The notes beneath the pieces were generated by a model. That model was not told the origin of the DNA. It did no database searches and was given only the letters and a program-made list of their open reading frames with translations. DNA of 64,000 nt. Source: Cardiocondyla obscurior. Taxonomy: Eukaryota; Arthropoda; Insecta; Hymenoptera; Formicidae. Location: NCBI RefSeq assembly GCF_019399895.1, contig NC_091868.1:8743593-8807592 (forward strand). Direction: 5' to 3'. Both the position numbers and the translations under genes were made by a program. Positions 1 to 15,100 of this stretch are shown in pieces (position 1 is the first letter of the stretch; each line of letters starts with the position of its first letter).

Positions 1-3000
1 CCGCGCGATAAAGAAAGCGCGTTACGTGACTCTGCCCGCGCGTGAGAAAGCCGTCCGTGTAAACCATCGAAAAATTACATCACAGATCGAAGCGCGACCG
101 TCTAACGATTTCTTTATCCGCCTCGCTATCTGGTTCATACAGCTGCGCGGAGTACGGCACACAATAGTAATACGCTTGTCCCGAGAACAACTAATAATTT
201 CGCGTGCCGAATCGGGACACTAAATCCCGACGACTCGGGGAATCGTGATCCGCAAACTGGCTGCCGAAAAAATTAATTCGCGGTGTTGCGTAATAAGGGT
301 TAATTAACTGTGCGGAACGTATAGCGTCGCCTGGCATCGTAATCCACCTTTTCGTCTGACGCCTCCGTAAATCTCACGGCGGTCCTTGCAAAACGCGCGC
401 AAAATGCATGTAACGCGCGGTGGCTTATTAACGGGGGCAGGCCGCGCGCTCGTCCCCATCGGTCTTTTTAATCTTGCCCGGCGTTTCGCAAGACCTGGCA
501 GAAGCACGTGAATACGAGCGATCGGGCTGGCATTTATTTTATCGCAAGTGAAATAAGCGCGCGGGTGAGCGCGATTTGAAATTGCACAACCATTCGGAAT
601 CGACCCCGAGACGGTTCGACATGGCCGATCGGGGAGAAAAGAAAACGGCACGAGCCGAACGGTTATACGCGAGCGGACGGGACGCGGCGGAAGGGACGTC
701 GGGCGCTCGCGCGTCTGGAATACCAGACCTTCCCTCTCGTCTTCTCCACGCTTTAGCTGAAATCCATACGACGTGCCCCTCGCCGGGTAATAAATCGGTC
801 TCCTTCTGCGTGCGACAGTAGCGGCATTCCGGAGCGATCGATTAAGTCGCGGTGCCCCTCCCCTCCCTCCTCCTCCCCCCCCTATCGAAGACGCATGTCT
901 TGATAAGCGACGCGTTTTCCACGCATAATTCTCATTTCGCGATTTATCTCGGCGATATCTCGGTTACTTCGTTTACCACACGTGACGAGCTATAATTGAT
1001 AGTGGCAATTATTTATTATTAATTAGACACGCCCGATTGTACGGAATGTATCAGGCGCAATTAATACTCGCGTCATTATCGCGCGTATCAATCGGAAGAT
1101 AGTCACGTCGGGGGTAAGTGGAATGCGCGACGTTTGCAGGATCCCAGCGGCGGAAGAACGCGTATACGTTATACCTGTTTTCAGACGTATATTGCGCATA
1201 GTTGGTTAAAACACGCGACGCGAATGCTAATGCGGGCCAAGTCAATGTATCACGGAGATAAGGAGCTCCGGGCTCGCGCCGCGACGAGGATCCTCTAGGA
1301 CGTGCCGGAACGCGACGCGTTCCGGGAAATTAATAGCGCGGTATCGACATCCAGTTATTTCTGCACTTTGTGTCTGCGCTATAAATAGGAGCGCAGATGT
1401 GCAGCGCGCGATAGAGAGCTGCGCAAGTAACGCGGAATGCGCGACCGTGCATACCTGTTACGTGTCCGAGCCGATCGTCCCGATTGCAATTCAGCGTTTT
1501 TGCGAGGTTAAACGTTCGCGCCTCATTCATTATGCCGACGTATTGACTCCGGACCGTTGACGGAGGCTATTAAGACGCACGAGAGAGCTCGTACCGCTGC
1601 ATTTTACGATGATCCGATCATCTCGCGTTTCACCGAGGGCTCGCATTTGTGTCACGCCGTTTGCGAACAATGTCGCTTTGCACGATCTGTTTGCTTTCAT
1701 CTTCTTAACAGATTAGGAGGCGCGAAATTGAGTTTGAAGAGATGCCGCGACGTACATAAACGCTTCTTAAATATGCAAATTAAAGATACTTTGTTCTATT
1801 CAAATGAATTCATTGTGATCGAAAGGCATTGAAGAATAGGGTACAATGTGTATTCGGTACAGGCCTGGCAACAGGATTCTAGCTGGCCCCCCTTTGGCCT
1901 ACCCGGTTCGGTTGACATTTCCACGACCGGCGCTTATCGATCAGACCTTTTTCCCGTCCCGGCGAAATGAACGCGTCACCATCTCGAATCGCAGCGAGCA
2001 CTGACGCGAGTCTTTTATTCGGCCGCGTGGCAAACAATGCCGATGGCGTATCTGCACCTCTCGTCGCTGCATATTCGCGTTAATCGAATCCCCGTGTCGG
2101 GCGAAGTTAAGTCGAGAAAACCCGACAGTCGCATTTAGCGCTAAATGCGAACCGAGAACACGATGTCGATACCTTAAGGCCACGGCGCGCTCTAAACACG
2201 TCTCTGTAATCGTAAGGTCGGTCAGCCTCTCACGCCTCCCATGTCACGATTTTGCTATTCGCCCGATCGGAATAAGCCCCGGCGTATCATTACCTCTCTC
2301 GCGTCAAGAAAAAAATCTCCTTTTCACCATTTCATTAAAGGCGAGAGATTTGTGCGCGAGCACGTTGCCTACGTACACGAACGTGCAATCAGCACTTAAC
2401 GAATATTGCAAGTCAAGGACAGTGGATTGATGATCTGACCCTCCCCAAATATCCTTTTCGTAATAATATTCCTACATCTTTCCGTTTAGGAACGAGTCGT
2501 CGAGTTGATTTATCATTATTTATTACCGCTGACAATTTAGAATTTGAACCGCTCGGATTAAGGTATTGTTCTATAGACAAAGGCGGACGGAAAGAGAAAG
2601 AGCCATATGTGCACTTGACGCTAATTAACATTATAAGGATCTGAAAGGGGTCTGTTACTCGCCTTTTCCGTGTCCGAAAGGGGAAATTGGGTATTTCGAC
2701 GCTACGAGGCGATCCCACGAGGGAGAGAAATGACAGAACCGAGTAACGTGCTACCCGCCCATCCATCTACTACCGCAGAGTAAACGTTTGCAAGCCCGTC
2801 GCGGTATTTTCGAGTGGCAACTTCCTGCCGAGTGCCAGCTGGATCCTGGCCGCCTCCTCGCAGATCGACGATTGCCACGATGACGGTAGGGTCGAGGCAC
2901 GACACACTTCGCTATTCGCTCTTTCCCGCCGTTCTCGAGACGCTACTCGAACATTTTCCTTACGGCTCGAGTTTAACGCACCGCGCGTTTCTAATTCATA

Positions 3001-6000
3001 TTCATAATTCGTCGGCGACTTGCGCGATTTGCCACAGGTACGTCGACTTTCTTCCGCGTAAATAAAATTATCCGCGTGGAAGTCTGTGGCTTGCGACAAT
3101 GCCACGTCATCTTTTTAATTCGCGGATCAATTATCTGGCTAATTAAATTATTCCACGCATATAAATGTACATATATGTATACACGTTGGCTAGTAATTAT
3201 TTAAGCGACGGACGATTACGCGTAATTTCCACGGGAAAAATGTTTAACGCGGGTTCGTAACATCGATGGACGTACGCGAGTATGATTACTTGAGCGAGCG
3301 AACGTTACTTCGAGCGATGGAACTCGCGGCTATCTCGCCGCAAGATTAGTTTGTATTACGCAGTCAAACGGTGCCGTTTACGTGACCGGCTCGCGATTAG
3401 TATATAGATGCGAGAGCGAGGCGGAGTTTAATGCGATCGTAATTACACGGGGAATTTAAGACCGGTAGCGAGCGAGGGAGATAGAGAGGCAGAGTCTTGC
3501 CTTTCGACAAGATAATTTCCCCGACTTGAGTCAACATCGCAATCGCGAAATGCGAAATGTCGAGAGGCAGCGACGGCACGTCGCAAACGAATGGGCCGCG
3601 GCATTGAGTAACGGATAATTGCATCGGTTCATAAATTAATCCGCGACCTCCCTCGCGCGCGCCTACGCGGGACAGAGAGAGAGAGAGAGAAGGGAAACGG
3701 CGTGTAGCAGTATCGTCTAAGCCGTTGTTAATAAGCATCTTGCGCCATTCGAGGCGATTGTCTAGGTCAAGGCGGTTGCTTTTAAACGCACCTGCAGCCA
3801 ACGCACGGGAAGTGCGTCCGCGGCGTGCAACGCAGACGCATCCTACCACTACGTTTTTCCCCGAGTGTTACGCAAAGCGAGAATAGGCCGCGAAACCGCA
3901 ATTTCACATCGCCGGCGCAATTTGAAGACGAATCGTAGATCCAATTCCGGGCATTACGGCGCGAGCGTTACCGCTAGAAATGCATTGCCGACCATACGGA
4001 GGCGGCTTAATCATCTCGCGGATGCGGCGTCACGTTATTACGTGACACACGCGCCGTGTTTGGCGACGGATATCAAACTTTAATGTATATTACCGCGGCG
4101 TCATTCTCGAGGGAGAGACGAAATAGGAAGAAGGGATCGTTTTTCGTCGCGCGCCCCATACCGCGGGGCGGATAATAAATGCAAAGCCACCCTTTCTCGA
4201 CCGCGCGCACCCGATTAATGCAACGTATGGCGCAGCTGTGATGATTCTCTCTCGCGCGGCACGCATTCGGAGAGGGTGATATACGCGCGTCACTTGATTC
4301 TCTTTTTTATATCGCGGCTGATGGCCCGTTCGAAGGAAGCGACGACGATCGACGGCTCGAAAACGTTTAAGGTAATAGCGCGGCAAAAATAAAAGGCGAG
4401 GTGAGGGCTCGTAAACGCCGAAAGAGTTAACCCCGTTGGACGCGCGCCTTTCGAAAATGAAGACGCGAGAGGAAGATCCCGGGGAAGCCGGCCGATCTGG
4501 CCGCATAATGACCCGCCACGGGAAACGAGTGGAAAATTATACAGCGTCGGGAGGAGATCCGCGCGGGCCGAGAGGCGACCGGGGAGGGCAAAGAACGCTG
4601 GCATTCTGGCCGCGAAAGGGAAAGGCATCCTTCGTTATCGAGGTGCATCGCGCCTTGCACGAAACTGCAGAATTTCAGCGGCGACGCCGATACGCGATAC
4701 ACCGTTCACGACGTACGGCATTTACCTTCTCTCGGGATGGAAAGCCGATACGGTGCCCTCGCCGGGGTGCTCTCCGCGGAGTCGTGCGCGAGCTAGCACT
4801 CCTCGCCGAACAAGTGGACAATGTTTCAAGAGAGATCGTAATATCGCATCATATTACGCGGGAGAAAATCTATCCCGGTCGCGCGCTCATGCACGGGGGA
4901 GTCAATTTCCGTAATCGACAACGCCGACCATTACTTATCGTCGCGTGCACCTCCCGCGCTATTGCCGCCGCGCCGAAGGCGATGGGGTTTTTACTCGCGT
5001 TTTTTCCCGCCCGCGATCTTAACGCACTTTTCATCCGGCGGGTATATTTAGACCGCGGCCTCGGCCGCGAGAGTGGCCGCGCAAATAGGTGGAAACGGTA
5101 AAAGCAGAAAACAATATAACGAGCGCGATGCACGCGTAAGGCGTGCACGTGTGCGTGCGCTATTCATTTCCCGGCCAACTGTTCCGCGCGCAGCGGAAAA
5201 CAGTTTATGCGTTTTAGCGAAATATACGGCTAAATACGTAGGGGAGCGTGCGAAGATCACCGCGCCGCGATTCAAGTAATTGACTTAGAGTGAAACCCGC
5301 GCTTTCGAAAGCGGCGTCCCGCGGCTAATAAATTCCCGAAAACAATGCCACTGTCACGGCTTTCTTATCTCTTCCGTCTCGTCGGAATATATATCAACGT
5401 CCTTGAGAAAATTACTTCTCGCGCAATTTCCATAATTAGTTTAAATTAGACCATTTTTCCATTTTGTTTAATATAATATAAAATACGAGAGGGAAAGAGA
5501 AAGAGAAAGGAAAGAAAAGTGGATGATATACGCGACACAATGAGGCGTTCCGTTTTCACGCGAACCGCCTGGGATTAAGTCGCTTATCAGTAGCCTCGAT
5601 GAAAACGTGCTCGCCGCAGCATCCCCGCGAGATTCCCGAGAACGGCATGTAAAATCTCGCGCACGAAACGCGTCCCGTGCACGCGCGAAACAACCCACCT
5701 TGCACATTACGCTTTCTCACAGCGGCAGTATAAAGTTCGGCTTAAATTTGTTGCGAGGACTTTATCTTTGTTCGCCAACGTGCGATATCTCGCCGGGCAC
5801 TAGGGATAAGCTCACGACGTCCCGTGGTATGCGCGCAGGTTGAACAACATCGGCTTAAAACGCGTACGACGAGCATCTCTCGGTCTCGCGCGATTTTCTG
5901 CATACGAGCGAAATTTATGCCTTTCAACCGGACGACAAAGTATCGTCGAATGTTAACCCGAGCTGAGCTACGCGGGCCGGTTACGAATCAGAATAATGAA

Positions 6001-9000
6001 ACAATTACGGTGTAATAAAATATTTATATGGCGTCAGTTGAACTAAATTAAATAAAAAAAAACAAAAAAAATGCAGAAATTTTTTTGAACTAATTTTATT
6101 AAACCTGATACCTATACCTTTTTTAATAATTATCCGATAAAATTTCTTTTTTCTTTTTATATCTTGTCGTGGAATAATTTAAAACTTGGTGCAGGAAAAA
6201 GCTAGAATATCTTGTACGGCTGGTGCAGCTTATGAATAAGAAACAGCTCGGCGAGCCGGGCCAAGTCGAGCAATACCTCATACCGTGTCTGACTATCCAT
6301 GAGAACTGGACCGTTCCGGAGAGCTCTCGCGTGTATCTCTCTCGTAATCTCGCTCTCTCTTTCTCGCGCGGCCACCTTCGACACGAGCGGGAAGATGTAT
6401 ACATATATTCTCTTTCTCTACTTGCTCCTTTTGCCCGCGCCGCCGTTCGTCGCGATGCTCACGTAGGTATCGCGCGCGGATCGCGGCGCCAGAGTGATGT
6501 CCGCTCCGAGAAAATGCAGCCAGGGAAATTGGCAGAGAATCGCGATATCGCGAGGCTTTCGTTGAGCCGACGATAAAGGGCCGCGAGTCGGAACGAGATG
6601 TCGTCCATGGGGAAAGTGAAGCATAAATTCGCCGGACCTACCCTTCGTTCTCGTTGCATCTCAATCGCGGGCTCTTCGCCGTGGAAGTTTGATTAGAATC
6701 GCGAAGCCCCGTCGCGAGAAGGCGAAAGTAAAAGGCGACGGCGATACTTTCGTATTCCCGGTACGGCCGGGCGCGCGAGATAAAAACGTCCCGGTCATTT
6801 TAATGGCGCTCTTCGGATGCAAAGTGCGGCGGTTCCGGCGCGGCCGGGCCGCTATTTTCCGAAGCGGCTATAAAGGCTGACAATGTTTATCGCATCACGG
6901 GCGAGTTTTAACCGGTTCTCTCTATTCGTGGCGTGCACCAATATCCTTGGAAAATAGGCACCGGAGGATGCCGTTCCCGGCGTCGGGTATCGCGCGCGGC
7001 CATTCGCGCTGCTAATTTTTCGCGTGGGCATGCTATCGCGCCGCTATTGTTAGTAGCCGTTAAGGAAAACGGGTTTCTTCAGGTGAAACGCGACCGTCGG
7101 TTCATTACGGCTAATCCATTACGGCGACGCGGTGGAACGAACATAAGCGGCAGCGAGGTATCAAAACAAGTCGCGCCGCGAGATCATTTAGCTGAGAACT
7201 GAAATGACTTATTTCTTCATTCCGAGATCCGTTCGCAGGCTTTCCCTTAAAACGATTCCTTTTTTACGGCACGTTCTTTTTCTCGAGTAACAACGGCGTT
7301 TTGATCGCGAATGATGGAATCGCGCGCATCGGCGCGCAGCAACGGAGGCGGATCGTACGATAAATTCCACGCTGGATTATCCATTTTAATGCACCGCGCG
7401 CGTACCGGTCTACATTTGGTCCGTGCGTCGGACGGAGCACCTGATTCCGAAACGGACATCGCCGACTACGTGACTTCGCCCTCTGCCCGCATTCTCTCTC
7501 GGAATCGCGCGGGGACGCTATTTCACACGTCCCGGAATCCGATTTAAGTCGAGCGCGCGAGGTCGCGATCGCGCACGTTTTAGAATTGGAAACCCCGCAC
7601 GTCGGTTTCTCTTCGCCGCGTTTGCCGTCGCTTCGCTCCGCGCGATGTAAGTCGATACGTGAGATGCAGTAGGCGCGAGTTCGAACGGCTCGCCAACTCG
7701 ACCGTAAGTATTTCGAGCACTAGGCCCGAGCCGGTGTCGTTAGGTATGAAAGTTAATCACGGTGATTCTCTCCCGCGGGAACCGTTTCGCCGTTCGCGAC
7801 GAGAGACGACGTCGGGTCGTCGACATCCATTCGGCGCTTTGTTCGACCGGGCGACTCGACGTGGCGATTACTTCTTAGGCACGACCAACCGCGCGAGCGA
7901 CATAATTACAAAGGCGCGCACCGCCCGCTCGGCCAGGCGACGAAAGGCGTGGTACTGCGTTTGTAAAATCCGCTGGCCTCCGCGAGCGTAAGTCGCATTA
8001 CTTTCACGTATGTAGGTTAATGTCAAGGAGGGGGAGGGGAAGGCACAATAATTCGCTAATATATCTTCGGCGTGATTGATGACGCGCCGCGATCGGCCAT
8101 TCTTCCGCGCGGAATTGAAGACGCTGGCTTTAATTTACGACGACGAGAAGGAGATTCGCAAACGTGTAATTTACGCTTTAAAAGGACAGCCGGCGATCGC
8201 GAGCCGAGGCGATTCATCGGTGCGAGAGAAACATTTTTTTGCCGGATCTCTCTCTTTTTTTTTTTTCTCCGCCAGTTTATCGTCGAATTTTTACGCGCGA
8301 ATCGCTTCGTGACTCACTGAAAATTCGCCTATTTACTTCTCGCCCGTCCGAGACATTAAGTAGCCGCCGGATAGAACTAAAGGGTGAATTAACGGCGCAA
8401 TTAAACGAGATGAGAGATTAGCGGTGCCGTCTCGCCATTAATATCGCGAGGGCGGCGTTTTTAGACGTTCACCGTTGTATTTACAGCCACCTAATCTCCG
8501 GTTAGTGAATTTCATCACCGGCAAACAGTCGTGACATTTCACCTGTGCTCCGTTGGCCTCGATAGTCAAGCGACCACATTCGCCGCTGCAGATAAATACG
8601 TGCATCACTTCCGCGTTACCTTATGACCTACCTTAGTAAGAAACTAGCTACAACGAATACGGGCCTCTCTATTACATTTTCCCTCCCTGGGTGATTAATA
8701 TATTTTTTATAAAATTATGCACAAAATTCTCCGTCCGACTTTGTTAAAAATAAATTTTTTTTTTTTATCTGTAATTTTGAGAACGCGTTTTTTTTTTTGC
8801 CAATAATAAAAAAGGAACGAAATTGGTTAGAGAAATCTTATTATCCCTTTTACTTAACATACATCAACATTTTTGAAAAAGATAATTACCACCAGCTGAC
8901 GCAACAGCTATTCGATATCTAGCCTGTGCTCTTAGCGGCGCGAATAATTCAATCTGAATAAAGTATTAGCAGCGACGCAGTAGTAAGCCCTACAATCTTG

Positions 9001-12000
9001 CACAACTGGCTGGCTAAGAAACAATGGGTAAGAATAATATAAAACTTGATCGATTGGGAGTGGCGGGTCGAAGATAGCTTGTTGCCCGAGTGCGATGCAA
9101 TGCTTCACCGCGTAGAAAAGCTTCCTAATTATCATTAAAACCGCGCCGGGTGAGAGCGGACCTGCCGCAACGAGCGCAACGCGAGATTTATTATATCTGC
9201 TGCAGGGCCGATCTCTTTCGGTCCGACTCAATTACGCCATTATCCGTCGTGATCGACGATGAGGCAACGAAAGCCTCAAAACTGTACGTTTCGCACGTAA
9301 TGATACATCTCGGCGCGAGTGTTACGTACGAGAGATCAAGCCGCGAGATTTTAATAATAAACATTTTTTTTTTTTTTCTTTTTCACTAACTATTAAGACC
9401 GCTTAGATGTTGTTCGATTACGGCGAGGTGGACGGCAACGAGCGGGCCGGAGCTTGCAAAACGGCGCTCTCGTGTCGGATGCGAGAGCGAGCGGCTGCTG
9501 CGCCCTTATCGCCCGGCGAACGAATGGTATCGGCGTGTGATGCAGCAGCGTCGAACGGCGGAATCGAGGCTACGAGTCGATTCTCATGGCCTCGGCTTAT
9601 ATCGTCTTTCCGGCGGGCGAAAAATCACACGACCCGTGAGGTCGGGATTTAAATCCGAGCGCGATCTAGTCGTCTCCGTGCCGCCGCTGGCGATCCCGAC
9701 GAAATTTAATATCACCGTAACGGGGATTCGCCGCGGCTCCCGCGACGAAAGGAGGAAGTAAAGAAAAAAGGAAAAAAAAAAAAAAGAAAAAAAAAACGAT
9801 CCCGGGCGCGTTCTACATCATTTCCCTCCCTCTCTCTCTCTCTGTACCGATCTCGCAGACGAGGGATTAAAATGCCGCGCATTGTTACGCCGTCCTCTTG
9901 ATACGCCAAGCGGTTGTAACACGAGTATGTAGCACGAGAGGGATATATAGCGCGCGGTACCTGCATCGAGAAACGATATACGAGGGGGCCTCGGGATGGA
10001 AAGTGGTCGGTTTGTCACGCTGCACCGTACGATCGTAGGCGATACCACCGTAGGAACATCTAAGGTCGCGCGTTATCGCGAAAATGAATTTTCCCGGCGA
10101 CATGACTTCCACGGCGACAGGAGAAAAAAAAAATGCTTGACCGCGATTTCATGTGTATCGGTGACGCGACGAGAAACGGCGACTTACTTTTTCGCGTCTT
10201 GCGACACGATTATCCACGTAATAACCTCGCCGCGTATTGTCTCCGGTAATATATTCGTTCGCGCATTTGCGTACATCTAGAAGCATTGAGGAGCGCAATT
10301 TGCGGATGCACGCACGCCGCGTATATGTGCGTGCACGCGTCTCCGCGGAAAGTTAAGCGGCTTACGTTCGACGGATGCGAGAGGTTAGAGAAAGTTTATG
10401 CCACACTCTGTTTCTCATGATATCGCGGGAATACGCCGATGTTTTCGGCGTTACGCTCCGTTCGAAGACGACGCCTTACGACGGCGTCTCGTTGCGTGAT
10501 CGAGGACAGGCTACCGAGCCCATGAAAGCTTTATTTCAAGCGGCGGTTAAATGCGCAGGTATATCGCGACGTGTCGTCATTCACCACCTGCGTGGGACCG
10601 TAGGAATTCGCGCCTAGTGACACCACGTGCGGCCCGTGGGCGTCTTGTAAAATGCAAGTTATTGAAAAACTGGGTCCTGCGCGAAAAACAGGTACTACCC
10701 TCCCCGAAGCTTTAAAACCTCCCGCGTTCATCGTCGAACGCAGCTGCGTATATACCTTACACTTTTATATCTCCTTATATCTTTTAACATAAAAGCCTAT
10801 AAAATATAGCTACGTCCGCGCGATAACATGTACGTTTAACGACGAACCATATTTCTAAGATTACATCCCTTCTTGATTTCGTAATAGACAGCGAAAGACG
10901 CTGGTCCGCGGCTTCAATTAAAAAATTTACACTTCAAACATCGTAATAGCAGGCAAAAAGTTCAACCCCGAGAGATTCTCTTTGCGTCGCAAATTGCTCG
11001 ACGGCGCTTCTTATTTGCAGACCGAATACTCCGTCTCGGCAAACCGGCCGATGTTTGACTTGGCCTCGGGCTAAGATCATTGCGATGTTCGTCACCGTTG
11101 ACGAGCGGCGTGCACATTACCACGACCCGGATTCGATTGCTGGAATAACTTTCGGAAAGATCATAGGCGCGGCTTTTTCGTAACGCGTTGTCGGAGTTTA
11201 CCTGACATTCCGAGGTTACCTTGCCTGTGATTAAGCTACGAAGCGCCTTCCGAAAAATAATACCCGGCAGGAGTTCGTATCTCGTTGGATAATTGTGCGG
11301 CTTAATTTTCCGAACGACCGCTCAGACGTAAACGTACATTGCGCGCCGGTGATCCAGCGATAATCCGCGAATCGTGGCGGGCGAGTGTCGCAACTTGGAT
11401 CCCGACGTGGGCGCGCGTTCGAATTTAACGAGTGCTCCATTTCGTTTCGACCCGGTACGTTTCGCGGCGTGAAAGGGGAATTCACGGGGCGCGTTTCACG
11501 TCGGGAAAATTTATTTCCGACGTGGCGGGAGCCAGAACCGGAAAACGCTAGGCGCGACCGCGTGTCTACTTATTTATAATTGACTCACGCCTCTTACGCA
11601 ATTGCATTCCGCTCGCGGATAACTAAACGGGCGGGCTAAGGTACGGCGAGATTATTGACCGCCGACAGGGATGCATAAATCCGGCGAGAACGTACGAGAG
11701 GCCTGGTCGTGCGAATCAGAACCAACCACACCTTGTCCGAAAGGACTGCTGATTTTTTTTTTTTCGCGAACTCGAAACACCTCCCCGCGTGAGAGCTCTA
11801 CTATCGACTGCCATCAAGATTCATTTTCACCGACGTTGACTTGTCAAACGTGTTAACAAACGCGCGAAAAGAAACTCGCTTCATTCACTCGATCAACTAC
11901 GATAGAATTAACCCTGCCACGACTACCTTTATGAAAGCTAATTCACTTCTCGATTTTTTTCTTTTTTAACGAGCAAAAACTCAGGAACCAAATTAAACCT

Positions 12001-12447
12001 TCATTAATTTCAATTAATTTTAATTAATTATTTACGGAGTATTATTTACGGTGACAAATGCGAGAGGAAAGCGTTCAGTCTCATTCAATCTTCCGGCGCC
12101 TTTTTCAACGGGGGAAACGGCAAAGTAGTTTCCGCGGTGCTGTCAACGCCGTTACATCGATCGGCAGTCTAACGTGTGATTAATCTAACGTGCAGTTTCC
12201 GTATTTGCTCTCGCCGACGCGATCCGGCAAAAAGAGCCCGGCGTAAGATAAACAAATGGGGGGAGCATGAGTCGACGTGTAGTCGCGGGTACGCGGTCTT
12301 AAGGATTTACATATAATCAGCGAGCGGGTAGTCGCAGGGATTCGCGGCAGGTACGATTCAAAGGTCGCCTTGTTACGAGGTGATTCCACGAGTGGTCTTT
12401 GCCATTTCCCATGAGCATAGCCGTAAAGGCGACGGAGGTCGGCCGAT

Positions 12448-12469
12448 CGACCGACCGGCCGGTCGGTCG
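12448..12469. repeat. Perfect 22-bp GC-rich palindrome
   Basis: The two arms, CGACCGACCGG and CCGGTCGGTCG, are exact reverse complements with no spacer. It lies in the CpG-rich intron and has no obvious gene association. It may simply reflect the local CGACCG-type composition. Confidence 0.75.
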
Positions 12470-13977
12470 GCTAACACGATGGATTACAGCGATAAGAATA
12501 TATGCAGCGCGTTTCTGCCGCTTGTACGGTACACCGGAAGTGATCCCACCGCGTTTCGAAGAACGGTACGAGAAGTAACCGGTCTCTCGTCGTTTTCCCG
12601 CGGCCACCTAACCGTCCCCTGTCTCCACGTTTCCACGTTCGTCTACTGCCCGCGGTGATACTCGCCGATATATTTTCGCGTGGGCGCGGATCGGCCGAAT
12701 GCCAACCCGGCTCTGCCTCTTACTTCGGAACGACAAACGTACACTTGCCTACGCGGGCAATAACGCAGCGGTATTATAATAAAGTCCTGTGGAATGATAG
12801 AAAGGTGCAGGATGCTAATAATAGCCTTTCGCAGGGTCGCCGGGTCGGCAGGTGTGCTTCGCGGTATCTACCGTGTCTCGGATCGGTGTCGTCGGCTTCA
12901 CCTCGTTATTGCAAGTTTCGCGACGTGGCCGTATCGCGGAAAATTAAGTTTATTCGAGAGAGAGAAATTTTTCTTGCGCGCAAAAAAAAAAAAAAAAAAA
13001 AAAAAATAAAACTTAATCAACGCTAAGACGACTCCCTTGTCCCCGATCCGGATACCTCATTTTATTTCGAGTACTTTACATTCGGATAATAAGAGCGGCT
13101 TTGTGCAACGAAATGACATTGCAATATCAAGATCTGCGATCGGGAGAAAGCCGCGAAAGGATAGAGCGAAGGCAGGCAGAAATCGAAACCTGCCGTCGAT
13201 GCGGGATCAATTCTTTTGAGCTCTGCCCATAGGCATAGACGAGTCGTAAAGCGTAGCCTAACAAAAATAAGACTAAACCGTTAATGGCCATTTGCACAAC
13301 CGCTAGTTGGGTGGTAAATGTCCATCGGTCATAAATCGTCCCTCCCGATCGGTGGCGCAGCCTCATATCTCGTGCTGCACCAGCATTCGAACAAAACGAC
13401 AAATGGAGCGCAGTTTGACGCGTGCAGAACGCTTTGCGGAAAATTTATGACGCGCGTCTAATTGTCGGTGTTCTCGACGAACACCTGAAATTGCACGCGT
13501 ACGCTTCGACAGTTTAATTTCGAGAGCAAAACAAGGCCGGGGAGATTTTACCTGACGTTATCTAATCGCGCGTGAAAAAGGAAGATCGTTCGAAGATGGG
13601 AAACGTGTTTCTTATCTTACTAAAGCTGTACTAGATCGAATTCATTGTTACCGTTTTATTGCAACGCATTAAATTAATTTTCTCGCTTGGCTTACTTTGC
13701 CTTACGATAGTGATTGTTGGTTTAATTATTATTATTTGGTTTATTTTAATTTTTTTTCTTGTGTCAATTTCGGTTCTATTTTTATTGCGAAAATTTTATA
13801 ACGATTGACGAATTATTAAATAACGATTTTTTTTTTACGAATCTGAAAATAATCGTCGGGAATGTGGACTGGACTACGTTCAGGTAGTCGGGAAAGACGA
13901 AACGTCTTTCGATTTTTAAGCAAAACTACTCAAACTACACTACTGCTACTATGGAGGCGACGAATCTACGAGTTGCA

Positions 13978-14115
13978 ATGTTATATTATATGTTATATTA
14001 TATTAAATTAAATATTATATTATATTAAATGTTATATTATATCAATGCAAAATGTTGTATTATATCAATGCAAAATGTTATATTATATCAAATGCAATAT
14101 GTTATATTATATTCA
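13978..14115. repeat. AT-rich tandem repeat (TTATATTATAT units)
   Basis: About 140 bases are built from imperfect copies of a TTATATTATAT motif. In the second half the motif is joined to a short CAATGCAAAA spacer that recurs, giving a unit of roughly 25 bp. It marks the left part of the AT-rich island inside the CpG-rich block and directly precedes the GC-core repeat cluster. Confidence 0.8.
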
Positions 14116-14499
14116 AAGATTATTTTATTTATTATATTTTCTCGTAGATTTGTCGTCATGTTAAAAAAAACTTTGGACTCACATTCGATGCGACGCGGGC
14201 GGAGATAAATGATGGTATTCTGCAACACAAAAATAAAAAAATTATATAAAAAACATGTTAAAATATTAATTGTTAATTTCAAATATAATTTGTACACGCG
14301 ACTTTTATTTATTTTTTGAAAGAAAATTTTTAATAATGAAATTATTAATTTTTCAAGAAGATTTTTACAAGAAACAGTTTTTCTACAATAAAAAGTTTTT
14401 TTTTTCTTTATAACTATTTTTGTAATTATTATTAAATGATAAAATAAGCCGAAAAAATTTTTTTTTATTCGTACTTTTATGTAAATGAGAAAAGATATT

Positions 14500-14558
14500 T
14501 ACCCAAACGGTGCTCCGCCGATGCCCGATGTCCATCCGGGACCTGGTCCTCCTCTCAG
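14500..14558 (-). repeat. GC-core dispersed repeat, copy 1
   Basis: On the minus strand this copy starts CTGAGAGGAGGA, continues through a central GGACATCGGGCATCGGCGG and ends at TTTGGGTAA followed by a T-rich tract. It shares the start, the central GCATC-type block, the CGGAGCA block and the GGGTAA end with four other copies at 15181, 15366, 16100 and 62035. Its upstream GC-rich flank (minus strand) also resembles that of the copy at 62035, including a CGCGAGTG block and a GACGAACC/CGGCGGC block further out. Confidence 0.75.
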
Positions 14559-15100
14559 AACTCAGTTCCATCCACATGTCACTCGCGACACTCGCGTATA
14601 CGCGCGCGGATTTTTAATTAAGCAAAATTCTCCGCGCGACCCTGGCGGCACTCCCGATTTTAAGATCCCTAAATAAATTTCGGTCGCCCGATTACTACTT
14701 TTTGCGGTTGCGCGACGAACCCCGACCGTGGTTCGTTTAATTAATCGGCGGCGACGACAAAATCTTAGGACTATTATACTGAAACAGTGTATTAAACAGC
14801 ACATTAATATAAATGAAATATATAAAAACTACTATCTACAAATCTATAAATACTACTACTACTATTACTATGCAGGGTTTGTTTTACGCGAAATACGCGC
14901 CGCGAGTTTTTTTTATAAAAACCTATTTCTCCGCGTTCTATATGATTTTCCCACCCGAAGCTTAATGCTATATTAATATAAAAAAAGAAAAACCTGGAGT
15001 CATTCATGCGCTGCAGCGGAGTATATGATAATCCTGTAACATACAACAATAAAATTTAATTGTAGAGATGTTTAAAAAATTGTTCTTTATAAAACAAAAT

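Noticed and set aside
4436..5101. 221-codon plus-strand open frame in the CpG-rich region
   Set aside because: It overlaps several equally open frames on the other strand, is very rich in Arg, has no domain or splice context, and fits what high CpG content yields by chance.
13127..13402. 91-codon minus-strand frame with a hydrophobic stretch
   Set aside because: Only one short hydrophobic run, no recognisable family, no supporting splice sites.
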